A DNA stretch of 64,000 bases from contig NZ_JACFYZ010000001.1 in assembly GCF_015712065.1 (NCBI RefSeq), forward strand, positions 248,001 to 312,000. The letters are read 5' to 3'. The position numbers were made by a program, and so were the translations under genes. The DNA comes from Ectopseudomonas chengduensis (lineage in GTDB: Bacteria > Pseudomonadota > Gammaproteobacteria > Pseudomonadales > Pseudomonadaceae). Positions 7,884-17,214 of the stretch are shown piece by piece; the first letter of the stretch is position 1, and each line of letters starts with the position of its first letter. The notes under the pieces were generated by a model. The model was not told the DNA's origin. It ran no database searches and was given only the letters and a program-made list of their open reading frames with translations.

Positions 7884-9142
7884 TATCTGCTCCATTCATA
7901 TATTACTGTGCCTGCCTGCTCTCCCACGTCGCCGCCCCCGCTTCCTCCGTAGTAGGCCCCGACGCCGGCACCGACTAAACCAACGACAAGTAGTACTGGT
8001 GCTCCTACTGTAACTCCAAATGCCAATGCAATACCGCCGACGATACCTGTTGCGACATTAGCTCCAATGAGCCCCCCGAGGGCGCCGCCAGCTGCACTTC
8101 CAACAAAACCACCAGTTTGTTTGTAGCTAACTTGGCGGCAAGTTTCAGTATTTCCGATGGTACAGGCATCATTAATTCTGTTTAGGCGAACGCCTCCATC
8201 AATGGCTATTCCTAGGTAACCCAGTCTGCTCGAACCCTTTGCCCATCCTGAAACCGTATTGATACGTTGCCCGAGTTGAGGAACCTGGCCCCGCTCGGCA
8301 ATCTCCGAGGCATTGTGCAGAATAGATTTGGTGGATAGGCCCAGCGTGTTCTTTATGCTGTTGTACTGGCGGATATTGAGGGTCGAAAGGGTCACTCGCC
8401 CAACTGCATGATCCAGCTGGGCGAACAGTTGTTGACGTCTGGCATAAAAATCTGGAGAAAAACGATTGGCGCTACCCGTTCTGCGCAATTCCTCCACATA
8501 GGCCGCGTTAATCTTTTCAAGTATACTTTTTATATCGCTAAGCTGTTTGCCCGTTGCGGCACTCAGCACGCCGAGCGCGGTACTTTGGTGGGCAGCTACG
8601 GTTTCCAAGGAAATAAAGTCCAGCGCCTCTAGATGCCGTTTCACCGTCATGGCTTCGTCCGGCGTCAATTGCTGGATGCCTGCACTTGCGAGTCTTGCCT
8701 GTTGTTTGAGTTTTTCCAGGCGCTGACGGTCTGCATCGGTGCGCGGTCGATTGGAAACGATGACGATTTCGCCCGGTAGCACCGTATCCTTCAGGTGCTC
8801 GTTGTTTCGCTCAAATAGCGAACGAAGCACAAAGTGTATCTGCGTACCGTAGATTTCCTCATAAATGGCTTGGCGCGTCTGAACCTTGTCGTTCCAGTAG
8901 AACGCCACGTCGAACGGAGCATCGCTGCATGGGCTGCTTTGCGTTACTTGTCCCACTGCGCAGCCTGTTCGGGCGGGGCCACTATTTTCGGGGAGCTGCA
9001 GCGTCTGGCCCGCTTGGATCCGATTGGGGTCTTCGATCTGAGGGTTGAGGCGCAGCAGCGTGCTTGTGGTCGTCCCGTGGCTGCTGGCTATCTGACCTAG
9101 GCTGTCGCCTTGCTTGATGACATATTCCATTGCTTCATCCAT
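7883..9142 (-). CDS. LysM / glycine-zipper putative T6SS membrane effector
   Basis: A 419-residue protein and the likely cargo of the adjacent VgrG. Residues 6-50 are a LysM fold (YVIKQGDSLGQIAS, NRIQAGQTLQLPE), which binds peptidoglycan. Residues about 85-330 are polar and mostly helical with no motif I recognise. Residues 343-403 are an extreme glycine-rich hydrophobic segment (GGFVGSAAGGALGGLIGANV, then two membrane-length stretches), resembling glycine-zipper, membrane-inserting domains. No lipase, nuclease or hydrolase signature is seen. It overlaps the DUF4123 stop by eight bases, or follows it directly if the ATG at 9130 is used, and overlaps the immunity candidate by TAATG. The gene is noticeably AT-richer than its surroundings, consistent with transfer. 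Pore formation is an inference. Confidence 0.65.
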   Translation of the reverse strand: MDEAMEYVIKQGDSLGQIASSHGTTTSTLLRLNPQIEDPNRIQAGQTLQLPENSGPARTGCAVGQVTQSSPCSDAPFDVAFYWNDKVQTRQAIYEEIYGTQIHFVLRSLFERNNEHLKDTVLPGEIVIVSNRPRTDADRQRLEKLKQQARLASAGIQQLTPDEAMTVKRHLEALDFISLETVAAHQSTALGVLSAATGKQLSDIKSILEKINAAYVEELRRTGSANRFSPDFYARRQQLFAQLDHAVGRVTLSTLNIRQYNSIKNTLGLSTKSILHNASEIAERGQVPQLGQRINTVSGWAKGSSRLGYLGIAIDGGVRLNRINDACTIGNTETCRQVSYKQTGGFVGSAAGGALGGLIGANVATGIVGGIALAFGVTVGAPVLLVVGLVGAGVGAYYGGSGGGDVGEQAGTVIYEWSR

Positions 9143-9965
9143 TCAGGCCAAGCAGGCTGGCTTCGATGGCAGCCAGGCGGTGCTCGGCAGATTCGTCCAT
9201 ATTGGTGAGTTGTTTATGTACGCTTGGGCTGTCCATCGCATCAGGGAACTGGAGGGCTAATTCAACAAAGGCGAACAACTGTTGTTCGGTTTCGATACCC
9301 GCCTGCTCTGCTTGTTCGATGCGGAGCTCAATGAGCTTTTCCAGGTCGGCATGTGGCGTACTGCAGCGCTCGTCGAAAGAAAAGTGAGCAACCAATCTTT
9401 GTATGAAAAGTCTCCGCTCTTCTTCTTGCCAGCTCTTGAGTTGTTCGACGCGAAGCGAGAACCACCCCTCATCGTCTGGCGTCATTGCAGGCGCGTCATA
9501 GCTCGCACCGAAGTGCAACCATTGATCATCCTGCCTGAGTGTCCAGAGATTCTTGATAGGGCCTAGCCAGGCACTGCGTTCATCTTCCGTTAGGCTGGAC
9601 AGGAATCTTGCGGTTAACGCAGGATCGTAGAATCTGCAAAACACCAACTCTCCAGACGGCAGCTTCACACTGAGCAGGCTGCGCAAATGATCTGCCAGGG
9701 CTTCCATCGCTGACTGGCTACCCAGAACAATGGCTGCTGATCGCCATCGAGCTCGGTTTTCCCACAGGTATTTTTGTTCGGAAAGCTTGTAGAGCACAGG
9801 GCTGCTTTCCATTGACGCTGCGTGGCGAGTCCCGCGATAGAGCGGTATGGCCTCTGGTTCGTCGTCATGCTGATAAACGATCTGCAGTGCAGGCAAGGCT
9901 GCGCCATCTAGGAGCAGATAGAGGCCTCCGCTTTCGAACTGAGGTTCCTCTGCCTGGTTATTCAT
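9135..9965 (-). CDS. DUF4123 T6SS effector chaperone/adaptor
   Basis: A 276-residue cytoplasmic protein with the DUF4123 pattern: LYLLLDGAALPAL at the N-terminus, a central FCRFYDPALTARFLSSLT segment and LGPIKNLWTL. DUF4123 proteins (Tap/TEC) load effectors onto the VgrG spike. The start at 9965 overlaps the vgrG stop as ATGA, and the C-terminus overlaps or abuts the LysM gene, so vgrG, adaptor and effector form one tightly coupled unit. The C-terminal 120 residues are helical and presumably bind the effector. This neighbour order (vgrG, DUF4123, effector, immunity) is the known layout of orphan T6SS cargo modules. Confidence 0.85.
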   Translation of the reverse strand: MNNQAEEPQFESGGLYLLLDGAALPALQIVYQHDDEPEAIPLYRGTRHAASMESSPVLYKLSEQKYLWENRARWRSAAIVLGSQSAMEALADHLRSLLSVKLPSGELVFCRFYDPALTARFLSSLTEDERSAWLGPIKNLWTLRQDDQWLHFGASYDAPAMTPDDEGWFSLRVEQLKSWQEEERRLFIQRLVAHFSFDERCSTPHADLEKLIELRIEQAEQAGIETEQQLFAFVELALQFPDAMDSPSVHKQLTNMDESAEHRLAAIEASLLGLNG

Positions 9966-12052
9966 ATCCGATTGGCGTTCTTGCCACATGGGCACTCCTC
10001 CAGCTGGCAAGAACCGTCGGGTTGCACGCCGCACTGTTTGACCAGCAGCAGCTTGGTCATTGCTGCCTGCTGCAGTTGTCGCGCCATGTTGGTCAAGGCT
10101 GGCAGGGTCACGCTGCCAGCTACTGCGCTTGCAGCGAGCCACGGCATGACTGGCGCCAGGATTTTTAACCCCGCTCCTGCACCCGGCCCACCCCCTGAAT
10201 TCATCTTGATCGTCGCCCCGCTCAGGGTGACGCCGCTCGGGTCAAGCTTGAGGAAGCTGCCGCCGCCTGCGGCAGTGAGCTCCATGCCGGCGTCGATCAC
10301 CACCTTGCTGCCTGCGTTGTAGTGAATCTCGTTGCCGGCTTCGATGAACAGGCCGGTGCCAATCTTGTTGTGCTGGGTGACGGCGACGGTGAGGTGGTCG
10401 TTGGCGCGCACTTCCACCTTGCGGTCGAGGTCGGTGGTACGGTGTTCTTCGGCCTGAAGTTCGGTGTAGCTGTTGGCTTCGACCGTATCGTGGCGCTCGT
10501 TGCCGACGCGGATCTTCTGGTTGTTTTCGATGTTTTCGTCCCAGTCACGCTGGGCGTGGATGTAGATCTGCTCGGCGCCCTTGCGGTCTTCGATGCGAAA
10601 TTCGTTGTAACCGCCACCGCCCGGGCTGCTCAGGGTCTTGAAGACGCTGCGGGTCTTGTTCGCCGGCAGGTCGTAGGGCACCACGTGCTCGGCGTGATAC
10701 AGGCAGCCGGTGATCAGCGGCTGGTCGGGGTCGCCTTCGAGGAAGGTGACCAGCACTTCCATACCCACGCGCGGAATGGCCACACCGCCATAGGCGTCGC
10801 CGGCCCAGTTGGAGGCTACGCGCAGCCAGCAACTGCTGGTGTCGTTGCCCAGGCCTTCGCGATCCCAGTGGAACTGCACTTTCACCCGGCCATATTGGTC
10901 GCAGTGGATTTCCTCGCCGGCCGGGCCGGTGACCACGGCGGTCTGGCTGCCCAATACCTTGGGTTTGCGATGTTCGAGCGCGGGGCGGTAGGGGATGTCC
11001 CAGGGAGTGGCGCTGAAGCTGTTGCGGTAGCCCTGCTGGAACCCGTCGCCAGGCTGGGTGCTGCTGGTCACCGACTCTTCCAGCACCTGTGGCTGCTTGC
11101 CTTCGTGGATGACTTCATTGAGTAGCCAGAGGTCGTTCCACTGTGCACGCGGATGACCAGCGAGGGCGAGGAAGTGGCCGCTGATCAGGTAGGCGTCGCT
11201 ATGGCCTTCAGCCAGTTCGTAGTCGCTGCGCAGACGCTCCAGGCTACGTTTGGCCAGGTGCTTGCCGCGTGTGCGGTCGGTGAAGCGACCAGGGTAGTCG
11301 TAGACCTCCAGTGCCGGGCTGAACTCGCTGCGGTAGTCCGCCTCCATCTGCAGCTTGGGCTGCTCGAAGTCATAGTCGCGCCAGGTGGTGTGGGTGCTGC
11401 GGGTTTCCAGGCGCACACCAAAGGCGCGCACCACTTCGTGGTCAGCGGACAGGCCGCTGCCCTGCTGGTAGTTCAGCGGGGCGAGCTTGGGGAAGACGCT
11501 GGCGTCGTCGCCAAACACCAGGCGATGGCTGTCTTCGCTGTGTTGGAAGTGGAAGCTGATGCCTTCTTCCTCGCACAGGCGCTGGATGAAGTGCAGGTCG
11601 CTTTCGTCGTACTGCACGCAGTAGTCGCGTTCGGGATAGATATAACCGAGCTGGAATTGATAGGCGTCGCTCTGGATACCATGGTCTTCGAGGACCTGGC
11701 TTATGATCTGTGGCACCGTCAGGTGCTGGAAGATGCGCTGGTTGTAGCGGTGAGCCAGGTAGGCGAGTTGCGGCCGCAGGCTGATGCGGTAGCGGGTCAG
11801 GCGTTTGCCGGAGTCGCCTTGCGTGATGGCGTAGACCACGCCATGCACGCCTTTACCGGAGGGGCCGAAGGCCAGGTAGGCGGTCTGATTGATCAGCGCG
11901 TCGAGGTCGAGACTGGCGTTCTGGCTGATCAGTTCGATATCGAAGCGGTAGGGCTTGTTAAGCGTTTCGCGCCCCTCGAAGCTCAAAACCTGCAGGTCAT
12001 TTTCGACCGCGGCAATGGTGAGGGTGATATGCGCCTGGTTGGCATCCAGCAT
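9962..12052 (-). CDS. vgrG: Type VI secretion tip protein VgrG
   Basis: A 696-residue trimeric spike-tip protein. The gp27-like base is residues 1 to about 365 (FEGRETLNKPYRFDIELIS, QRLCEEEGISFHF), the gp5-like OB fold about 370-460 (GEEIHCDQYGRVKVQFHWD, NWAGDAYGGVAIPRVGMEV) and the beta-helical needle about 470-620. After a glycine-rich turn (620-628) comes a helical segment and an unusual tail with cysteines 674, 682, 687 and 689. The start at 12052 has a GGAGG seven bases upstream. No tssA-M, hcp or clpV genes occur here, so it must use an apparatus encoded elsewhere. It lies 108 bp downstream of copA on the same strand, with only a weak hairpin between. Confidence 0.95.
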   Translation of the reverse strand: MLDANQAHITLTIAAVENDLQVLSFEGRETLNKPYRFDIELISQNASLDLDALINQTAYLAFGPSGKGVHGVVYAITQGDSGKRLTRYRISLRPQLAYLAHRYNQRIFQHLTVPQIISQVLEDHGIQSDAYQFQLGYIYPERDYCVQYDESDLHFIQRLCEEEGISFHFQHSEDSHRLVFGDDASVFPKLAPLNYQQGSGLSADHEVVRAFGVRLETRSTHTTWRDYDFEQPKLQMEADYRSEFSPALEVYDYPGRFTDRTRGKHLAKRSLERLRSDYELAEGHSDAYLISGHFLALAGHPRAQWNDLWLLNEVIHEGKQPQVLEESVTSSTQPGDGFQQGYRNSFSATPWDIPYRPALEHRKPKVLGSQTAVVTGPAGEEIHCDQYGRVKVQFHWDREGLGNDTSSCWLRVASNWAGDAYGGVAIPRVGMEVLVTFLEGDPDQPLITGCLYHAEHVVPYDLPANKTRSVFKTLSSPGGGGYNEFRIEDRKGAEQIYIHAQRDWDENIENNQKIRVGNERHDTVEANSYTELQAEEHRTTDLDRKVEVRANDHLTVAVTQHNKIGTGLFIEAGNEIHYNAGSKVVIDAGMELTAAGGGSFLKLDPSGVTLSGATIKMNSGGGPGAGAGLKILAPVMPWLAASAVAGSVTLPALTNMARQLQQAAMTKLLLVKQCGVQPDGSCQLEECPCGKNANRI

Positions 12053-12160
12053 GCCGTGGCCTCCATCCGTGAGTTGGGCGAGGCCTGAAGGGTGCCGGAC
12101 AGCGCGCGTCGGTTCAATGATGGCATTCCCATACCATGCGCCGGTTCAAGAAAATACCGG

Positions 12161-14533
<2,373 letters not shown>

Positions 14534-14562
14534 GGTTCGGCTCCCTGTAGCTTGATGGCTAC

Positions 14563-14593
14563 AGGATCAACCTTGACCCCATGGCAAGGTCAA
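14563..14593 (-). promoter_or_regulatory. CueR-dependent promoter of copA
   Basis: On the minus strand a -35 TTGACC (14588-14593) and a -10-like GATCCT (14563-14568) are separated by 19 bases, the long spacer typical of MerR-family promoters. The spacer contains the operator ACCTTGCC...GTCAAGGT (14570-14590), an imperfect palindrome like known CueR sites. It lies in the short gap between the 14598-14990 gene and copA. Confidence 0.8.
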
Positions 14594-14597
14594 GCCT

Positions 14598-14990
14598 TCA
14601 GTTCAGTGTGGGCGCGGCATGCAGTCGCAGGCCATCGCTGCCCATGGCGATGCGATAGCGGCGCACTTCGCCGGCCTGCAATTCCAGCGACTGACCGGCG
14701 AGCTGGTTGATACCGTCCTGACAGGGAGCGGTGCCGGTCAGGCCAAGGCGCAGTGAGACGCGGCCAGGTGGCAGGTTGAAGGACACCGACTGGCCCTGGT
14801 GCAGGCGGGCGGCCATCTGATCGTGCACATACAGCGCCACCTCACAGGTGGTGGCCACCTCCAGGCGTTCGCGCGAGACGATCAGCACCGCGTAGCCTTC
14901 GCCCTGGCTGGTCGAGGGCAGCGGTGCCAGTGGTTCTGCCTGAGCCAGAGGCACCAGCAGCAGGGCAAGGGCGGGGCAGAGCAGGCGCAT
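14598..14990 (-). CDS. Periplasmic protein of unknown function in the copper locus
   Basis: A 130-residue exported protein. The start at 14990 has GAGG upstream and begins a typical signal peptide (MRLLCPALALLLVPLAQA, cleavage near residue 18). The mature part looks all-beta: a VLIVSRER strand, a C at about 49, a VHDQMAARLHQGQ turn, then a PPGRVSLRLGL segment and a second C at about 90. This layout recalls small PEGA/DUF2846-like domains and the two cysteines could form a disulphide. It sits between copA and the divergent copZ, both with CueR boxes, so a copper-related role is likely by context. I do not recognise a named family. Confidence 0.65.
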   Translation of the reverse strand: MRLLCPALALLLVPLAQAEPLAPLPSTSQGEGYAVLIVSRERLEVATTCEVALYVHDQMAARLHQGQSVSFNLPPGRVSLRLGLTGTAPCQDGINQLAGQSLELQAGEVRRYRIAMGSDGLRLHAAPTLN

Positions 14991-15038
14991 GGCAAGGTCC
15001 TCATGCAGAAAACGGCGCGGGTGACATGAAGCAAGGGC

Positions 15039-15069
15039 TTGACCTTGCCATCGTGGCAAGGTCGAGACT
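15039..15069 (+). promoter_or_regulatory. CueR-dependent promoter of copZ
   Basis: TTGACC (15039-15044) and GAGACT (15064-15069) are spaced by 19 bases. Between them is a perfect palindrome, ACCTTGCCA-TCG-TGGCAAGGT (15042-15062), the canonical CueR operator form. It lies 34 bases upstream of the copZ start and also upstream of the divergent 14598-14990 gene, where the -10 on that strand looks poor. Confidence 0.85.
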
Positions 15070-15102
15070 ACGCCCATCGACCACTGATTCAAGGAGTCAG
15101 CA

Positions 15103-15300
15103 ATGCAACAATTCAAGGTTAGCGGAATGTCATGCGGTCATTGCGTGCGGGCTGTCACCCAGGCGATCCAGGCGCTGGAGCAGACGGCCAGAGTCGAAGT
15201 CGATCTGGCCGCGGGCCTGGTGCGAGTGGAGGGCAACCTGGATGCCGCGCAGATACAGGCCACCATTCGTGAAGAGGGTTACGAGGTTGCCCCCGCGTAG
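15103..15300 (+). CDS. copZ: Copper chaperone, single HMA domain (CopZ)
   Basis: A 65-residue cytoplasmic copper carrier. It is a single heavy-metal-associated domain with the metal loop GMSCGHC (C11 and C14) after the first strand and the GYEV end typical of the fold. It would pass Cu(I) to CopA and to CueR. AAGGAG lies seven bases before the ATG. It is driven from the CueR-type promoter at 15039-15069 and converges on the NalD-like repressor gene. In P. aeruginosa, as I recall, copZ2 and nalD are also neighbours. Confidence 0.93.
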   Translation: MQQFKVSGMSCGHCVRAVTQAIQALEQTARVEVDLAAGLVRVEGNLDAAQIQATIREEGYEVAPA

Positions 15301-15312
15301 AGCTCGGGCCTG

Positions 15313-15933
15313 CTAAGGCCACTGCCGCAGCAGGCCGCGAAAGCAGCTGTCGATCATCGCCGGGGTATCGGTCTGGGCATCGAACAGATTGGGATCGCGC
15401 AGCCAGTCACTGAACAGGCCGACGAGTAGTGCATGCAAGGTGCGTGAGGCCAGGCGCGGGGTGATGCCCGGCTGCAGGTATGGCTGCACGGTCGACAGGG
15501 CGAACTGCTGTTCGCACAGGTCGATGAACTGATTGACGAAGGTCTCATGACGCTCCTCGGCCTCGCGCAGTTCCTCGGTGAACTCGCAGCGGCGCAGCAG
15601 CACGGTGAGGATGCGCCGGCGCTGTTCGTCGAGCACCAGATTGGCCATGGCTTCTATGCACAGATCGCGCAGCAGCTGCAGCGATGACAGGCCATCGACC
15701 GCCGACAGTTGCTGGGCCAGCGGCTCCAGCGGCAGGCGTACCTGATTGAGCATTTCGTGGAACAGGTGCGCCTTGTTCTGGAAGTGCCAATAAACCGCGC
15801 CGCGCGTAACCCCGGCATGTCTGGCGATATGCTCGAGGCTGGTATGGGCGACCCCACGCTCGAGGAACAACTGTTCCGCAGCAGCGAGGATGGCGCAGCG
15901 GGTTTTCTCCGCATCTTCTTTGGTTCTACGCAT
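15313..15933 (-). CDS. TetR family repressor of RND efflux (NalD/TtgR-like)
   Basis: A 206-residue repressor. The N-terminal HTH (about residues 10-60, SLEHIARHAGVTRGAVYWHF) and the following FQNKAHLFHEMLNQ are almost the signature of AcrR/TtgR/NalD-type regulators of multidrug pumps. The C-terminal ligand domain includes RRCEFTEELREAEERHE, also typical of that group. It is divergent from the RND operon starting at 16058, with 124 bp between. That gap should contain the shared operator. It most resembles NalD from memory. The ligand is presumably a hydrophobic drug; this is inferred from the family. Confidence 0.88.
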   Translation of the reverse strand: MRRTKEDAEKTRCAILAAAEQLFLERGVAHTSLEHIARHAGVTRGAVYWHFQNKAHLFHEMLNQVRLPLEPLAQQLSAVDGLSSLQLLRDLCIEAMANLVLDEQRRRILTVLLRRCEFTEELREAEERHETFVNQFIDLCEQQFALSTVQPYLQPGITPRLASRTLHALLVGLFSDWLRDPNLFDAQTDTPAMIDSCFRGLLRQWP

Positions 15934-16057
15934 GGCGATCCGGTTAATTGGAACTAGGCTCAGATTGTGCCGAGTTTACCGATTTTGCCCCGCCTGCTGG
16001 TGGCGGGCTTGGTTGTCCTGCTTCTGTCCCGTGTCTAGCCAAGGAGAGGAATGCCTC

Positions 16058-17209
16058 ATGCCCTTCGTTCGTCTGGTCGGTTTCTGCCTGCCCTTCAGCC
16101 TGGTCCTGCTGGCCGCGAGCATCGAGGCTGCCGACGCGCCACCAACAGCGGTGACGGTCGAGCAGATCAAGGCCGGCGAACTGCCCATCGTGCTGGAATA
16201 TCCAGCGCGAACCACCGGTTACCGAGAGGTGCAGGTTCGGGCCCAGGTCGGCGGCATCCTGCAGGAACGCACCTATCAGGAGGGTAGTCGGGTGCAGAAG
16301 GATCAGGTGCTGTTTCGCATCGATCCACGCCCTTACGAGGCTGCCCTGGCCCGTGCCAAGGGCGCGCTGGCGCAGGAACAGGCGCGTTTTCGCCAGACCG
16401 ATCGCGACCTCAAACGCATCCGTGAACTGCAGAAGAAGGGCTTCGCCAGCGAGAGCGAACTGGACAATGCCATCTCCAATTTCGAGCAGAGCAAGGCCAA
16501 TATCGAGGCGGCCCAGGCCGAGGTTCAGTCGCGCCAGATCGACCTCGACTACACCACGGTCAAGGCGCCGATCACCGGCATCACCAGCAAGGAAAGCGTC
16601 TCCGAAGGCAGCCTGATCGTCGCCGGCGACCCTAGTGCCAGCCTGCTGACGCAGATCACCCAGCTCGACCCGATCTTCGTCAACTTCGCCTACCCGGACG
16701 CCGAGGCCGAGCGCCTGCGCCGTGAACTGTCCGAAGGCAGCCTGGTGCCACCGAGCAGCGGCAAACTCAGTGTCGAGGTGTATTTCGGTGATGGCTCGGC
16801 CTATCCGACAGCGGGCGAAGTGGATTTCACCGACAGCCTGATCGACCGCGGTACCGGCACCGTCAGCGCCCGGGGCGTGGTGCCGAACCCCGAGCAGAAG
16901 CTGCTGCCCGGGCAGTTTGTGCGCGTGCAGGTCAAGGGCTTGACCCGTCCCAACGCCATCACCGTACCGGAGCGCTCCGTCGCTCAGGGGCCGCGTGGCA
17001 CCTTCGTCTATGTGGTGGACGAGCAGAGCGTCGCGCGCATGCGCCAGGTCACCACGGGCGATACGGCTGGCGGCCGCTGGGTGATTCTGGCCGGTGTCAG
17101 CGATGGTGAGCGGGTGATAGTTGACGGTCTGGCCAAGGTACGACCGGACAGCCCGGTGCAGGTCGAGGAGGCGAAGGCAGCCACGCCAGCCAGTCCGGCG
17201 CAGGAGTAA
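16058..17209 (+). CDS. RND efflux periplasmic adaptor (membrane fusion protein)
   Basis: A 383-residue periplasmic adaptor joining the inner-membrane pump to an outer-membrane channel. It has an N-terminal signal (residues 1 to about 24, without a lipobox cysteine), lipoyl/barrel-sandwich halves ([19 protein letters not shown] and [14 protein letters not shown]), an alpha-hairpin between them (about 95-165) and the membrane-proximal beta-barrel. The start at 16058 is set by the signal peptide and an AAGGAGAGG upstream; the longer open frame is out of family. It is five bases upstream of the pump gene. No outer-membrane factor follows, so the pump must borrow one, such as an OprM-type channel. 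Confidence 0.93.
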   Translation: MPFVRLVGFCLPFSLVLLAASIEAADAPPTAVTVEQIKAGELPIVLEYPARTTGYREVQVRAQVGGILQERTYQEGSRVQKDQVLFRIDPRPYEAALARAKGALAQEQARFRQTDRDLKRIRELQKKGFASESELDNAISNFEQSKANIEAAQAEVQSRQIDLDYTTVKAPITGITSKESVSEGSLIVAGDPSASLLTQITQLDPIFVNFAYPDAEAERLRRELSEGSLVPPSSGKLSVEVYFGDGSAYPTAGEVDFTDSLIDRGTGTVSARGVVPNPEQKLLPGQFVRVQVKGLTRPNAITVPERSVAQGPRGTFVYVVDEQSVARMRQVTTGDTAGGRWVILAGVSDGERVIVDGLAKVRPDSPVQVEEAKAATPASPAQE

Positions 17210-17214
17210 CGACC

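Noticed and set aside
7146..12160. IS element or integrase at the edges of the T6SS module
   Set aside because: No transposase, integrase, terminal repeats or tRNA were found at either edge, so the mode of acquisition is unknown.
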